A DNA stretch of 53,516 bases from an uncultured Faecalibacterium sp. (GCA_934512105.1 CAKSWQ010000012.1:1-53516), one strand, 5' to 3'. Shown: positions 33,405 through 42,275, counted from the stretch's first letter. Notes: generated from the letters alone by a model not told the origin. Made by a program: numbers and translations.

Positions 33405-33434
33405 AAAAAGGGGATGGACGCAATGTCCATCCCC
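33405..33434 (-). terminator. Terminator after a gene remnant
   Basis: GGGGATGGAC (33410-33419) pairs with GTCCATCCCC (33425-33434), followed on the minus strand by TTTTT (33405-33409). The only thing it could terminate is the open-frame remnant at 33477-33626. Confidence 0.8.
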
Positions 33435-33476
33435 CGTTGGGTACAAATATCAGTGGAATCAGCCCTGCTCCGGCAC

Positions 33477-33626
33477 TTAAGCCTTCAGAGCAACGATGAT
33501 CTTGCCGTCAACGAGCTTCAGGTTGTTGGCAACACGAACACAGGGAATCTCCTGTTGGTCATAGCATACCGCAAAATAAAGCGTCTTGCAACGGATGTGT
33601 TCACACTTTGTAAATAAGTGCTGAAT
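33477..33626 (-). pseudogene. Remnant of the 3' end of a gene
   Basis: A 49-codon open frame between an in-frame TAA (33627-33629) and the TAA at 33477-33479. It has no ATG, GTG or TTG start and no ribosome site. The last codons read VRVANNLKLVDGKIIVALKA, with the codon choice of normal genes here (CTG AAG, GAC GGC AAG ATC), and a good terminator follows 43 nt on. The upstream part is Cys-rich and looks less like coding sequence. I infer a decayed gene of unrecognised family; chance is the alternative. Confidence 0.4.
33586..33614 (+). promoter_or_regulatory. Possible promoter of the D,D-carboxypeptidase gene
   Basis: TTGCAA (33586-33591), a 17-nt spacer and TGTAAA (33609-33614). Both boxes match the consensus only partly. 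The 443-nt stretch 33279-33721 otherwise holds the mtaB promoter, the terminator at 33405 and the gene remnant. Confidence 0.35.
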
Positions 33627-33721
33627 TTATGCGTCAAAACTGAACAACCTGCCCAGCGGCATACCCGCACAGGCGGCGGCATACACTGCAAAAAGAGAGT
33701 TTGCGCGGGGAGGTATGAGAA

Positions 33722-34954
33722 ATGGAACGGAGAAATCTGGCACTGCTGTGCGCGGGGGTGGTCTGCTTCTGGCTGTTTGCACTGGCCTTCGGCACGGCAC
33801 AGGGCAAGGGACTGCGCATCCAACCGGCGGTGCAAACGCAGGCAGAACCGGCGGTGCAGATCCTGACGGTCACCCCGCCGCAGCTTACCCTGCCCTGCCG
33901 CGCGGCGATCCTCATCGACCAGACCAGCGGCACGGTGCTTTACGAAATGAACGCCGACCAGACCATGCCCATCGCCTCCATTACCAAGGTGATGACCCTG
34001 CTGCTTACTTTTGAGGCAGTGCACGCCGGGCAGCTGACCATGGACACCGCCGTGCCGGTCAGCGAGCACGCCTATCACATGGGCGGCAGTCAGATCTGGC
34101 TGGAGCCCGGGGAACAGTTCACGCTGGACGAGATGCTCAAGGCCATCTGTGTGTCCTCCGCCAACGATGCTGCAGTGGCAGTAGCGGAACTGGTGGGCGG
34201 CAGCGAGCCCGCCTTTGTGCAGCAGATGAACGCCCGCGCCGCAGAGCTGGGCATGGAGCACACCACCTTCCGCAATGCCTGCGGGCTGGACACCGAGGGG
34301 CATCTTTCCACCGCACGGGATGTGGCCATCATGAGCCGCACCATCCTGAACACCTGCCCGGAGGTGCTGCACTATACCGGCATCTGGACGGACACCCTGC
34401 GGAACGGGCAGACCCAGCTGGTGAACACCAATAAGCTTTTGCGGCGCTACAACGGCATCACCGGGCTCAAGACCGGCACCACCGGCGGGGCGGGCGTGTG
34501 CATCACCGCCAGCGCCACCCGGGACGGGCTGAACCTCATTGCAGTGGTGTTGGGTGCACCTTCCAGCAAGGAGCGGTTCGAAGCCGCTACAACCCTGCTG
34601 GACTACGGCTTTGCAGCCTACCGCGCCGCACCGGTGCCCCTGCCGCAGGATCGTCCGCTGCAATTAAAGGTAAAGGGCAGCACCGAGGAGACCGTGCCGC
34701 TGGATTACGCCGCCCTGCCCGCTACCGCCCTGCTGCCCGCCGAAAGCGCTGGACAGCTGACGGTGCAGCTGGAGCTGCCCGAGACGCTGGAGGCCCCGGT
34801 GACCCGGGGGCAGACGGTGGGCAAGGCGCAGCTGCTGTGCGGCGAAGCAGTGCAGGGGGAGTATCCGGTGTGTGCCGCCGCCGATGCGCCCCGCATGGAT
34901 TTTGACACCGCTTTGCGGCTGCTGTGGGACAGCCTGCGGGGAACAGCAGCCTGA
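33722..34954 (+). CDS. D-alanyl-D-alanine carboxypeptidase (PBP5/DacF type)
   Basis: 410-residue penicillin-binding protein that trims the terminal D-Ala of peptidoglycan pentapeptides outside the cell. An N-terminal hydrophobic segment (residues 7-25) is a signal or anchor. Serine active-site motifs are SITK (Ser86-Lys89), SAN (146-148) and KTGT around residue 244. A C-terminal PBP5-like beta domain follows. No obvious C-terminal amphipathic anchor is seen. ATG has GGGAGG 8 nt upstream. Family membership is clear, though whether it is DacA, DacB or DacF type is not. Confidence 0.93.
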   Translation: MERRNLALLCAGVVCFWLFALAFGTAQGKGLRIQPAVQTQAEPAVQILTVTPPQLTLPCRAAILIDQTSGTVLYEMNADQTMPIASITKVMTLLLTFEAVHAGQLTMDTAVPVSEHAYHMGGSQIWLEPGEQFTLDEMLKAICVSSANDAAVAVAELVGGSEPAFVQQMNARAAELGMEHTTFRNACGLDTEGHLSTARDVAIMSRTILNTCPEVLHYTGIWTDTLRNGQTQLVNTNKLLRRYNGITGLKTGTTGGAGVCITASATRDGLNLIAVVLGAPSSKERFEAATTLLDYGFAAYRAAPVPLPQDRPLQLKVKGSTEETVPLDYAALPATALLPAESAGQLTVQLELPETLEAPVTRGQTVGKAQLLCGEAVQGEYPVCAAADAPRMDFDTALRLLWDSLRGTAA

Positions 34955-35089
34955 CCCTGCACCGAAAAAAGCGCTTCAGCGCACAAAAGTGCGCCGGACG
35001 CCCGGCGGAGCTGTTGGATACCTGAACAAATCTGGATGAAGAAACAAAAAAACACTATTAAAATTGTATGAAATCTAAGGAATTTGACC

Positions 35090-35118
35090 TTGACTTTACC
35101 CGGAGGGAACGGTACACT
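35090..35118 (+). promoter_or_regulatory. Promoter of pgi
   Basis: TTGACT (35090-35095), a 17-nt spacer and TACACT (35113-35118). The leader is about 55 nt. Confidence 0.72.
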
Positions 35119-35179
35119 TATACCAAGATATTTCCTCGCAGGGCAAAGGCCCGGCAGATCGTTTGGAGGTTTTAATAAA

Positions 35180-36511
35180 ATGAGTGTCGCACTGAACACG
35201 AAACACCTCTCCAGCTTTATCAGCGAAGAGGAATATGCAGCTATTTATCCGCAGGTAGAAGCCGCCCACAAGCAGTTGGAAGCCAAGAACGGCCCCGGCA
35301 GCGATTTTCTGGGCTGGATGACCCTGCCCCGGGATTACGACAAGGAAGAGTTCGCCCGCATCAAGGCAGCCGCTGCCAAGATCCGCGAGGACTCGGACGT
35401 TCTGGTGGTGGCCGGTATCGGCGGCAGCTATCTGGGTGCACGCGCTGTTGTGGAGGCCGTTAAGGGTATGTACCACAACGAGCTGGAGGATGGTCTGAAG
35501 ATCTACTTCTGCGGCAACAGCATCAGCCCCACCTACCTGAACAACATCATCAGCCTGTGCAAGGGCAAGCGCTTCTCCATCAACGTCATCTCCAAGTCCG
35601 GCACCACCACCGAGACCTCTCTGGCCTTCCGTGTGCTGCGCGAGCTGCTGGAAAAGGAAATGGGTGTGGAGGAAGCCAACAAGCGCATCTACGCCACTAC
35701 CGACCGTGCCAAGGGCACTTTGAAGCAGCTGGCTGACGCACAGGGCTGGCCCACCTTCGTGGTTCCCGATGACGTGGGCGGCCGCTACTCTGTGCTGAGC
35801 GCCGTGGGTCTGCTGCCCATCGCCGCCGCCGGCATCGACATCGACGCTCTGATGCAGGGCGCTGCCGACGCTATGGAGCGCTTCTCTGTGCTGAGCCCCG
35901 ACAACGACGCTTACAAGTACGCCGCCATCCGCAACATCCTGTACCGCAAGGGCAAGGCTGTGGAGATCCTGGAGTGCTACGAGCCGGACTTCACCCTGAT
36001 GAACGAGTGGTACAAGCAGCTGTTCGGCGAGAGCGAGGGCAAGGACAACAAGGGTCTGTTCCCCGCAAGCTGCATCTTCTCCACCGACCTGCACTCTATG
36101 GGTCAGTTCATTCAGGAAGGTGCCCGCATCATGTTCGAGACCATCGTGGACGTGAAGAAGCCCGCGCAGGATCTGTTCATCGACCCGCTGGAGGGCAACT
36201 TTGACGGCCTGAACTTCCTTGCAAACCAGAACATGAGCGTGGTCAACCGCAAGGCCATGGAAGGCACCATTCTGGCACACACCGACGGCGGCGTGCCCGA
36301 GGTGCTGATCGAGGTGGACGACCTGACCGCTTATAATGTAGGCTACCTGATCTACTTCTTCTGGCGTGCCTGCGCCTGCAGCGGCTACCTGCTGAGCGTG
36401 AACCCCTTCAACCAGCCCGGCGTGGAAAGCTACAAGAAGAATATGTTCGCCCTGCTGGGCAAGCCCGGCTACGAGGGCCTGACCGCAGAGCTGGAAGCAA
36501 AGCTGAAGTAA
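35180..36511 (+). CDS. pgi: Glucose-6-phosphate isomerase
   Basis: 443 residues. It interconverts glucose 6-phosphate and fructose 6-phosphate in the cytosol. Phosphate-binding motifs '[19 protein letters not shown]' and '[23 protein letters not shown]' are present, as is the C-terminal '[20 protein letters not shown]'. The length is the short bacterial/Bacillus type. ATG at 35180 is used with GGAGGT 9 nt upstream; an upstream in-frame ATG (35084) would overlap the promoter. Codon use is strongly biased, as expected for a highly expressed enzyme. A P-loop gene follows within 63 nt and is probably co-transcribed. Confidence 0.96.
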   Translation: MSVALNTKHLSSFISEEEYAAIYPQVEAAHKQLEAKNGPGSDFLGWMTLPRDYDKEEFARIKAAAAKIREDSDVLVVAGIGGSYLGARAVVEAVKGMYHNELEDGLKIYFCGNSISPTYLNNIISLCKGKRFSINVISKSGTTTETSLAFRVLRELLEKEMGVEEANKRIYATTDRAKGTLKQLADAQGWPTFVVPDDVGGRYSVLSAVGLLPIAAAGIDIDALMQGAADAMERFSVLSPDNDAYKYAAIRNILYRKGKAVEILECYEPDFTLMNEWYKQLFGESEGKDNKGLFPASCIFSTDLHSMGQFIQEGARIMFETIVDVKKPAQDLFIDPLEGNFDGLNFLANQNMSVVNRKAMEGTILAHTDGGVPEVLIEVDDLTAYNVGYLIYFFWRACACSGYLLSVNPFNQPGVESYKKNMFALLGKPGYEGLTAELEAKLK

Positions 36512-36573
36512 GCTGCCGAACGTTAAAAATGATCTCCCGCCGCAAGGCGTGGAAAATACAGGAGGACTGAACT

Positions 36574-36978
36574 ATGATTAAACTGATTGTTGGTACCAAG
36601 GGCTCCGGCAAGACCAAGGCTATGATCGACCAGATCAACGACGCGGTCAAGACCTCCAAAGGCAATGTTGTTGTTGTGGAAAAGGGCATGAAGCTTACCT
36701 ACGACATCGCTCCTGCAGCACGTCTAATCGATCTGGACGAGTACAAGATCTCCGGCGGCGAGATGCTGTACGGCTTTGTGGCCGGCCTGATGGCAAGCAA
36801 CTACGACATCACCGACCTGTACATTGACGGCATCCTGAAGGTGCTGGATCACGATATCAACCGTCTGGGCGTTGTGCTGGACGAGATGGCAGCCATTGCC
36901 GGCGACAGCGTCAAGGTCACTGTGACCGTCAGCGCAGACGATGCCGCACTGCCCCACGATGTGAAGAAGTACCTGTGA
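36574..36978 (+). CDS. Small conserved P-loop protein, unknown role
   Basis: 134 residues. It begins MIKLIVGTKGSGKTKAMIDQ, with a Walker A motif at residues 7-14 (GTKGSGKT), and has an acidic, Walker B-like 'DLYIDGILKV' near residue 80. It lacks helicase or kinase motifs and ends at DVKKYL. AGGAGG lies 8 nt before the ATG. It follows pgi closely and is followed by a terminator. I know similar clostridial hypothetical ATP-binding proteins but no function. Confidence 0.8.
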   Translation: MIKLIVGTKGSGKTKAMIDQINDAVKTSKGNVVVVEKGMKLTYDIAPAARLIDLDEYKISGGEMLYGFVAGLMASNYDITDLYIDGILKVLDHDINRLGVVLDEMAAIAGDSVKVTVTVSADDAALPHDVKKYL

Positions 36979-37010
36979 TTTGATAAAAGAACAGGGCTAA
37001 AAGCTTTTCC

Positions 37011-37062
37011 AACAGGCAGAAGACCGGAGAAAAATAAATTTTTTCGGTTTTCTGCCTGTTTT
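37011..37062 (+). terminator. Terminator after the P-loop gene
   Basis: AACAGGCAGAA pairs with TTCTGCCTGTT, with an inner ACCG/CGGT pair around an AT-rich loop. The stem is followed by TTGG only, so the 3' T-run is weak. Confidence 0.6.
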
Positions 37063-37066
37063 GGTG

Positions 37067-37095
37067 TTGACAAAGGGGTGCTTTGGCGCTATACT
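37067..37095 (+). promoter_or_regulatory. Promoter of the yceD-rpmF unit
   Basis: TTGACA (37067-37072), a 17-nt spacer and TATACT (37090-37095). The leader is about 22 nt. Confidence 0.85.
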
Positions 37096-37123
37096 AACAA
37101 AGCAGCCTTTTCAGAGGTGTACT

Positions 37124-37627
37124 ATGCAATTTGACCTGAGAAAGTTTATCACGACCGGCGCAAAACCGTACCATGCAGAGTTTCAGTGTGATTTATCTGC
37201 GTATGATTATGCCGGTGCAAGGATCCCACAGCCGGTCACAGCCGTCTTTGACGCGCAGACCGATGGCGACGAGGTTCAGATAACGTTGCGGGCAAAGGCA
37301 TCGGTGCACGGAGAGTGCGCCCGCTGTCTGGACCCGGTCACCCGGGAAGAGACAGTCGATACGGAGTGGATCGTCAAGGAGCGGGATCTGGATGACCCGG
37401 ATTTCGATCTTCCGCTGGACGAGAAAGGACACTTGGACGTAGACGAATGGCTCAATCAGGAGTTTATGTTCCAGATCCCTACGGTGCTGCTTTGCAGCCC
37501 CGACTGCGCCGGGCTTTGCCCGCAGTGCGGTAAGAAAAAGGCGGAATGCACCTGCCCACCGGCAGAGCAGACCGATGCCCCCGTAGACACTAGGCTCGCG
37601 ATCCTTAAATCACTGCTGAACAGATAA
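37124..37627 (+). CDS. YceD family (DUF177) protein
   Basis: 167 residues. YceD/DUF177 proteins are paired with L32 across bacteria and are linked to 23S rRNA or ribosome assembly; that is family knowledge. The characteristic middle motif 'CARCLDPVTREETVDTEW' and a C-terminal Cys set (CSPDCAGLCPQCGKKKAECTCP) suggest a metal-binding end. ATG at 37124 follows AGAGGTG. The stop is 23 nt before the rpmF start. Confidence 0.92.
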   Translation: MQFDLRKFITTGAKPYHAEFQCDLSAYDYAGARIPQPVTAVFDAQTDGDEVQITLRAKASVHGECARCLDPVTREETVDTEWIVKERDLDDPDFDLPLDEKGHLDVDEWLNQEFMFQIPTVLLCSPDCAGLCPQCGKKKAECTCPPAEQTDAPVDTRLAILKSLLNR

Positions 37628-37650
37628 ACCCATCAAGGAGGTGCAAAAAT

Positions 37651-37830
37651 ATGGCAGTACCTAAGAGACATCTTTCCAAGGCCCGCCGCGACAAGCGTCG
37701 CAGCAATGTTTGGAAGCTGGAGGCCCCCGCACTGGTCAAGTGCAGCAACTGCGGCTCTCTGAAGCTCCCCCACCAGGCATGTGGCAACTGCGGTTACTAC
37801 AAGGGCGAGGAAGTCATCAAGAAGGCCTAA
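37651..37830 (+). CDS. rpmF: 50S ribosomal protein L32
   Basis: 59 residues beginning MAVPKRHLSKARRDKRRS. This is the zinc-ribbon L32, with four cysteines (31, 34, 44, 47) in CSNCGSLKLP and CGNCGYY. AAGGAGGTG lies upstream of the ATG. Confidence 0.97.
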   Translation: MAVPKRHLSKARRDKRRSNVWKLEAPALVKCSNCGSLKLPHQACGNCGYYKGEEVIKKA

Positions 37831-37867
37831 TTTGCGCGTAATTGGTGGCATAATGGTGTTATGTACA

Positions 37868-37900
37868 GAAGGGGAGGGCGCAAAGCCTTCCCCTTCTTGT
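37868..37900 (+). terminator. Possible weak terminator after rpmF
   Basis: GAAGGGGAGG faces CCTTCCCCTTC across a GCAAA loop. The downstream T content is low (TTGTGCTTTC). It may only partly reduce read-through from rpmF into the radical-SAM gene. Confidence 0.35.
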
Positions 37901-37922
37901 GCTTTCAAGGAGGTGGATGCAG

Positions 37923-39260
37923 ATGGCGATACGGATCGAGCAGGTGGACGCCGGCAGCGAGGCCGAAGCCCTTGGCCTTGCCCCCGGTGACGAGTTGCTG
38001 AGCGTGGACGACAACGAGCTGAACGACTCGCTGGACTACGATTTTTATACCGACAGCAGCAGCTTCCACCTGAAGGCCCGGGTGGCAGACGGCATCCGGG
38101 AGTGGGAGGTGCAGCGGCCGCAGCGCGGCCCCTTCGGCTGCGGGTTCAAGACCTATCTGGGCGATGCAAAGCATACCTGCTCCAACCACTGTATGTTCTG
38201 CTTCATTGACCAGATGCCCCCGGGTATGCGCGAGAGCCTGTATTTTAAGGATGATGACGAGCGGCTGAGCTTTTTGTTCGGCAACTACATCACCATGACC
38301 AATATGCAGGATCACGAGATCGACCGCATCATCAAGATGCACATCTCGCCCATCAATATCTCGGTGCACACCACCAACCCCCAGCTGCGGGTGCGGATGC
38401 TGGCCAATAAGCGCGGCGGCGAGGTGCTCAAGTACCTGCCCCGGCTGGTGGAGGGCGGCATTGCCGTCAACTGCCAGCTGGTGCTCTGCCGCGGCATTAA
38501 CGACGGCGACGAGCTGCGCCGCACCCTTGCCGACCTGCTGGAACTGACCCCCATGGTGCAAAGCATTGCAGCCGTGCCCTGCGGCATTACGGATTACCGC
38601 AAAAATCTGTACCCGCAGGTGCCCTACGATGCAAAGACCAGCGCCGAGGTCATCGACATTATGGAAGAGTTCGGCGATGAATGCAAGCGCCGCCACGGCA
38701 AGCGCATCATCTACCCCAGCGATGAATGGTATCTCAAGGCAGGCCGCCCCATCCCTGCGCCAGAGTTCTACGAGGACTACGACCAGCTGGAAAACGGCGT
38801 GGGTATGCTGCGCCTGTTTGAGGAAGAATTTCTGGCGGAGCTGGACAAGCCCCACAGGGTCTACGGCACCAAGGAGCTGGACGTGGTCACCGGCACCATG
38901 GCAGCGCCCCTCATCACCCGCATGATGGAGGAGCTGCACCGGCAGTACCCCATGATTACCGTGCACGTCCACACCATCCAGAACCGCTTTTTCGGCGGCA
39001 ATGTTGGTGTGACCGGCCTCATCACCGCTACCGATATCATTGCCCAGTGCGCTGGCAAACTTGCCACAAAAACACTGGGCATTCCGGCTGTGATGCTGCG
39101 GGAGGAAAAGGATACCTTCCTTGACGATATCACGGTGGAACAGCTGGGCGAGCGGCTGGGCGTAAAGGTGGAGGTGCTGCCCACGGCAGGCGGGGACGAA
39201 GCCCGCGCCTTGCTGCGCAGCGGCCTGCACATTGCCCGCAGAAGAAAGAGCGGCAGCTGA
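37923..39260 (+). CDS. PDZ/radical-SAM protein (DUF512 family)
   Basis: 445 residues with an N-terminal PDZ-like domain (about 1-70; 'AGSEAEALGLAPGDELLSVDD'). A radical-SAM-type Cys cluster, Cys86-x3-Cys90-x2-Cys93, follows in CSNHCMFC, and then the DUF512 signature 'FIDQMPPGMRESLYFKDDDERLSFLFGNYITMTN'. The family occurs next to der in Clostridia; its reaction is not established. The ATG at 37923 is preferred over 37917 because AGGAGGT (37908-37914) then has 8-nt spacing. der begins 50 nt after its stop. Confidence 0.88.
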   Translation: MAIRIEQVDAGSEAEALGLAPGDELLSVDDNELNDSLDYDFYTDSSSFHLKARVADGIREWEVQRPQRGPFGCGFKTYLGDAKHTCSNHCMFCFIDQMPPGMRESLYFKDDDERLSFLFGNYITMTNMQDHEIDRIIKMHISPINISVHTTNPQLRVRMLANKRGGEVLKYLPRLVEGGIAVNCQLVLCRGINDGDELRRTLADLLELTPMVQSIAAVPCGITDYRKNLYPQVPYDAKTSAEVIDIMEEFGDECKRRHGKRIIYPSDEWYLKAGRPIPAPEFYEDYDQLENGVGMLRLFEEEFLAELDKPHRVYGTKELDVVTGTMAAPLITRMMEELHRQYPMITVHVHTIQNRFFGGNVGVTGLITATDIIAQCAGKLATKTLGIPAVMLREEKDTFLDDITVEQLGERLGVKVEVLPTAGGDEARALLRSGLHIARRRKSGS

Positions 39261-39310
39261 TAACGCCATTTTTATAGTATTTTACCCCTTTTAAGAAAGG
39301 AGGAGACCCC

Positions 39311-40654
39311 ATGAGCAAACCGATCGTAGCAGTGGTGGGCCGCCCTAACGTGGGCAAATCCACCCTGTTCAATAAGCTGTGCGGCCAGCGCCTTGCCATT
39401 GTGGAGGATACCCCGGGCATTACCCGCGACCGCATTTTTGCCAACTGCGAGTGGAACGGCCACGAGTTTTTGCTGGTGGATACCGGCGGCATCGAGCCCA
39501 AGGCCACCGAGGGCATTCTGGCCCACATGCGCGAGCAGGCGCAGATCGCCATTGACACCGCCGACTGCATCATCATGGTCACGGACGTGCGCAACGGCCT
39601 GACCGCAGCCGACGAGGATGTGGCACACATGCTGCGCCGCAGCCACAAGCCCATCATTCTTGCCGTGAACAAGTGCGACAAGGTGGGCGAGGCTCCCATG
39701 GAGCTGTACGAGTTCTACAACCTCGGCTTTGACGAGGTGATGCCCATTTCTTCCGTGCACGGTCACGGCACAGGCGACCTGCTGGATGCCGTGTGCGCTC
39801 ATCTGGACTTCAGCGAGACCGTGGTGGAGGAGGATCGCATCCCCGTTGCCATCATCGGCCGCCCCAATGTGGGCAAGTCCAGCCTGACCAACCGCATTCT
39901 GGGCGAGAACCGCATGATCGTGGCCAACGAGGCTGGCACCACCCGCGATGCCATCGACACCCCGGTGGACAACGCTTACGGCAAGTTCATCTTTACTGAT
40001 ACCGCCGGTCTGCGCAAGCGCAGCAACATCAGCGATGGTCTGGAGCGTTACATGGTCGTGCGCGCGCTGGCCGCTGTGGAGCGCAGCCGCGTGGCGCTGA
40101 TCCTTGTGGATGCCACTGTCGGCTTTACCGAGCAGGACAGCAAGGTGGCTGGCTACGCCCACGAGCAGGGCAAGGCCTGTATCATCGTGGTGAACAAGTG
40201 GGATGCCGTGGAAGGCAAGGAGACCAACACCATGGAGCTGCAGCGCCGCGGCTATGCCGAGTGCTTCAGCTTTATGGGCTATGCACCCATCATCTTCATC
40301 TCTGCCCAGACCGGCTACAACGTGAACAAGCTGATGCAGCTGATCCGGGATGTGGACGCCGAGAACGGTGCCCGCGTGCCCACCGGCGTGCTGAACGAGA
40401 TGCTGGCCCGCGCTACCGCCCGGATGCAGCCCCCCAGCGACAAGGGCCGCCGCCTGAAGATCTACTACCTGACGCAGGCCTCTACCCGTCCCCCCACGTT
40501 CGTGGCTTTCGTGAACGCAAAGCACCTGTTCCACTTCAGCTATCAGCGGTATCTCATCAACCAGATCCGCGAAAACTTTGGTCTGGAGCATACGCCCATC
40601 CGTCTGGTCGTGCGGGAGCGCGGCTCCGGCGAGGTGGGTGCCAAGGACGTATAA
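39311..40654 (+). CDS. der: Ribosome biogenesis GTPase Der (EngA)
   Basis: 447 residues. Two tandem GTPase domains (G1 GRPNVGKST near residue 10 and GRPNVGKSS near residue 184) are followed by a KH-like C-terminal domain. Required for 50S maturation in characterised bacteria. 'DTPGITRDR' and 'NEAGTTRDAIDTPV' are the switch regions. ATG follows AAAGGAGGAG. It is part of the unit radical-SAM, der, plsY. Confidence 0.97.
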   Translation: MSKPIVAVVGRPNVGKSTLFNKLCGQRLAIVEDTPGITRDRIFANCEWNGHEFLLVDTGGIEPKATEGILAHMREQAQIAIDTADCIIMVTDVRNGLTAADEDVAHMLRRSHKPIILAVNKCDKVGEAPMELYEFYNLGFDEVMPISSVHGHGTGDLLDAVCAHLDFSETVVEEDRIPVAIIGRPNVGKSSLTNRILGENRMIVANEAGTTRDAIDTPVDNAYGKFIFTDTAGLRKRSNISDGLERYMVVRALAAVERSRVALILVDATVGFTEQDSKVAGYAHEQGKACIIVVNKWDAVEGKETNTMELQRRGYAECFSFMGYAPIIFISAQTGYNVNKLMQLIRDVDAENGARVPTGVLNEMLARATARMQPPSDKGRRLKIYYLTQASTRPPTFVAFVNAKHLFHFSYQRYLINQIRENFGLEHTPIRLVVRERGSGEVGAKDV

Positions 40655-40672
40655 CACGTCAGGGAGGCTCAG

Positions 40673-41344
40673 ATGATGAAATCTGTTCTCATCGCTGTGG
40701 TGTCCGCTGTGCAGGCATATCTGCTGGGCAGCATCGACACCGGTATCCTCGTCAGCAAGTTTTTGTACCACGATGACGTGCGCAAGTACGGCAGCGGTGC
40801 GGCGGGTATGACCAATATGCTGCGCACCTTCGGCAAAAAGGCAGCGGCACTTACCGCTTTCGGTGATGTGCTCAAGGGCGTGCTGGCCGTGTGTATCGGC
40901 CGCTGGCTGTTCACCCTGATGCCGGAAAGCACCACGCTCTCGCCCTATCTTGCGGTGTATCTTGCCGCCATCTTTGCCATTATCGGCCACCTGAAGCCCC
41001 TGTATTTCGGCTTCAAGGGCGGCAAGGGCGTGCTGGTGGCGGGCGGCACCATTCTGGCCATCCAGCCGGTGCTGATCCCCTTTCTGGCGGTCATCTTTCT
41101 GGCCTGCCTGCTGCCCACCGGCATGGTATCGCTGGGCAGTGTGACCATGGCGGCACTCTACCCGGTGCTCACCATCCTGTACGGTGTGTTCCGGGGCTAC
41201 TCTGCCGCCGACCTTGCCGTGTGCACGATCGGTTCGGCGATCATGGGCGCGATGGTCATTTATATGCACCGCTCCAACATCCAGCGCATCCGCGAGGGCA
41301 AGGAGTACCGCTTTGGCCGTCACGGCAAAAAACAGGATAAATAA
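40673..41344 (+). CDS. plsY: Glycerol-3-phosphate acyltransferase PlsY
   Basis: 223-residue membrane acyltransferase. It uses acyl-phosphate to acylate glycerol 3-phosphate, the product of GpsA (1536). Motifs 'LLGSIDTGILVSKF', 'KYGSGAAGMTNMLRTFGKKAAALT' and 'KGGKGVLVAGG' are the three conserved PlsY loops. There are about five membrane spans. ATG at 40673 or 40676 are both possible; GGGAGG lies 5 or 8 nt upstream. A strong terminator follows. Confidence 0.95.
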   Translation: MMKSVLIAVVSAVQAYLLGSIDTGILVSKFLYHDDVRKYGSGAAGMTNMLRTFGKKAAALTAFGDVLKGVLAVCIGRWLFTLMPESTTLSPYLAVYLAAIFAIIGHLKPLYFGFKGGKGVLVAGGTILAIQPVLIPFLAVIFLACLLPTGMVSLGSVTMAALYPVLTILYGVFRGYSAADLAVCTIGSAIMGAMVIYMHRSNIQRIREGKEYRFGRHGKKQDK

Positions 41345-41357
41345 CACAAAAGAAAAG

Positions 41358-41402
41358 ACCACCCCGCAGCAGTCCTTCACCGGCCGCTGCGGGGTGGTTT
41401 TT
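41358..41402 (+). terminator. Terminator after plsY
   Basis: ACCACCCCGCAGC (41358-41370) pairs with GCTGCGGGGTGGT (41386-41398), followed by TTTTTGC. Confidence 0.9.
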
Positions 41403-41424
41403 GCGTACAGAAGGAAGTCCGCTT

Positions 41425-41493
41425 CAAATGCATTTTCACAGGGGAGAAACATTGCAGTGTGACTGCCGGTTGCCTTTACGACCCCTGCGTGAA
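41425..41493 (+). repeat. Diverged short repeat, copy A
   Basis: About 69 nt from CAAATG to GTGAA, partly alignable with 47642-47704. Best-conserved stretch: TTACGACCCC, about 10 nt before the end. It lies in the 315-nt gap between plsY and the PsiE-like gene. Confidence 0.4.
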
Positions 41494-41497
41494 AGGG

Positions 41498-41531
41498 CAA
41501 TGCGGGAAAATCCGCAGATTTTCCCGCATTG
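41498..41531. other. Perfect 15-bp inverted repeat
   Basis: CAATGCGGGAAAATC pairs with GATTTTCCCGCATTG across CGCA. No T-run follows on either strand, so it is an unassigned hairpin rather than a terminator. Confidence 0.6.
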
Positions 41532-41601
41532 TAAGTTATAACAAAATTCCTTTATTTATGCCCAGAGCGCAAGCGGAGGGCATTTTAAATCGTCCTACGT
41601 C

Positions 41602-41644
41602 AAAAGCGGCCACTGCACAAAATACAGTGCAGCAGCCGCTTTTT
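41602..41644 (-). terminator. Terminator of the PsiE-like gene
   Basis: AAAAGCGGC pairs with GCCGCTTTT with an inner CTGCA/TGCAG. On the minus strand it follows the PsiE-like stop and continues into TTTTGACG. Confidence 0.7.
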
Positions 41645-41659
41645 GTGTTGAGGAAAAAC

Positions 41660-42190
41660 TTACTCCTCCGTCTCGGTCTCTTCCTCAGGCTTTGCTTCGG
41701 AATGCCGCCGACGGAACCAGTCGGCGGGAATGCCGCTCTGAGCGGGGGTAAGATCCGGTGCGGGGTGGCCGTCCGGCAGGTGTGCGCCAAAGGCCGGGAC
41801 AAAGAAGAACTTGCGCACGATGAAGATCAGCGCGATCGCGCCCACGCTGAGCAGGTTCTCCACGGCGGAATCATGTCCCACCACCAGATGGCGGGCAATG
41901 GCGTACAGCAGCACCTCAAGGCTGCTGCCGGGGCTGTGCTTGGCCAGCATCTTGATAAACTCGATGCCGATCACGATGTCCAGACTGCGTTCCAGAAAGG
42001 TGCGGATCTCCGCCTCGTTGCCGTCGAACAGCAGGCCGGGCATCCAGCGGATGAGCGGCACAACGCTGAGCAGCAGACCGATCAGCACCAGCCCGGACAA
42101 CAGCACCTCCAGCAGACTGGAAGCCTGAATGATGCGGTTGCGCAGGGAGGTGCGCCAGTGGCTTTCTACCGGGTGAGAGGGATGTTCCAT
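41660..42190 (-). CDS. PsiE-like membrane protein
   Basis: 176 residues with four hydrophobic spans and a polar C-terminal tail rich in Glu (EEETETEE). 'FLERSLDIVIGIEFIKMLAKHSPGSSLEVLLYAIARHLVV' matches the phosphate-starvation-inducible PsiE-like pattern. PsiE function is unknown in any organism I recall. AAAGGAAG precedes the ATG. Its promoter (42247-42275) starts a new unit, but the PstS-like gene is next upstream, so a phosphate link is plausible. Confidence 0.68.
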   Translation of the reverse strand: MEHPSHPVESHWRTSLRNRIIQASSLLEVLLSGLVLIGLLLSVVPLIRWMPGLLFDGNEAEIRTFLERSLDIVIGIEFIKMLAKHSPGSSLEVLLYAIARHLVVGHDSAVENLLSVGAIALIFIVRKFFFVPAFGAHLPDGHPAPDLTPAQSGIPADWFRRRHSEAKPEEETETEE

Positions 42191-42246
42191 AGTAAGACCT
42201 TCCTTTCGGCATTCTGCTAACCAGGATTCGACAAACTTCTGGTTAA

Positions 42247-42275
42247 ATTGTAGCAGAAACGCAGAAGGGTGTCAA
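42247..42275 (-). promoter_or_regulatory. Promoter of the PsiE-like gene
   Basis: On the minus strand, TTGACA (42270-42275), a 17-nt spacer and TACAAT (42247-42252). A dyad AACCAG/CTGGTT (42219-42244) overlaps the inferred start site and may be an operator. Confidence 0.78.

Noticed and set aside
34955..35089. Terminator after the carboxypeptidase gene
   Set aside because: A short GCGCAC/GTGCGC hairpin is present, but no T-run follows.
39272..41500. Minus-strand ORF of 742 codons
   Set aside because: Antisense to der and plsY. It is His/Gln/Ala-rich and has no family match; a shadow.
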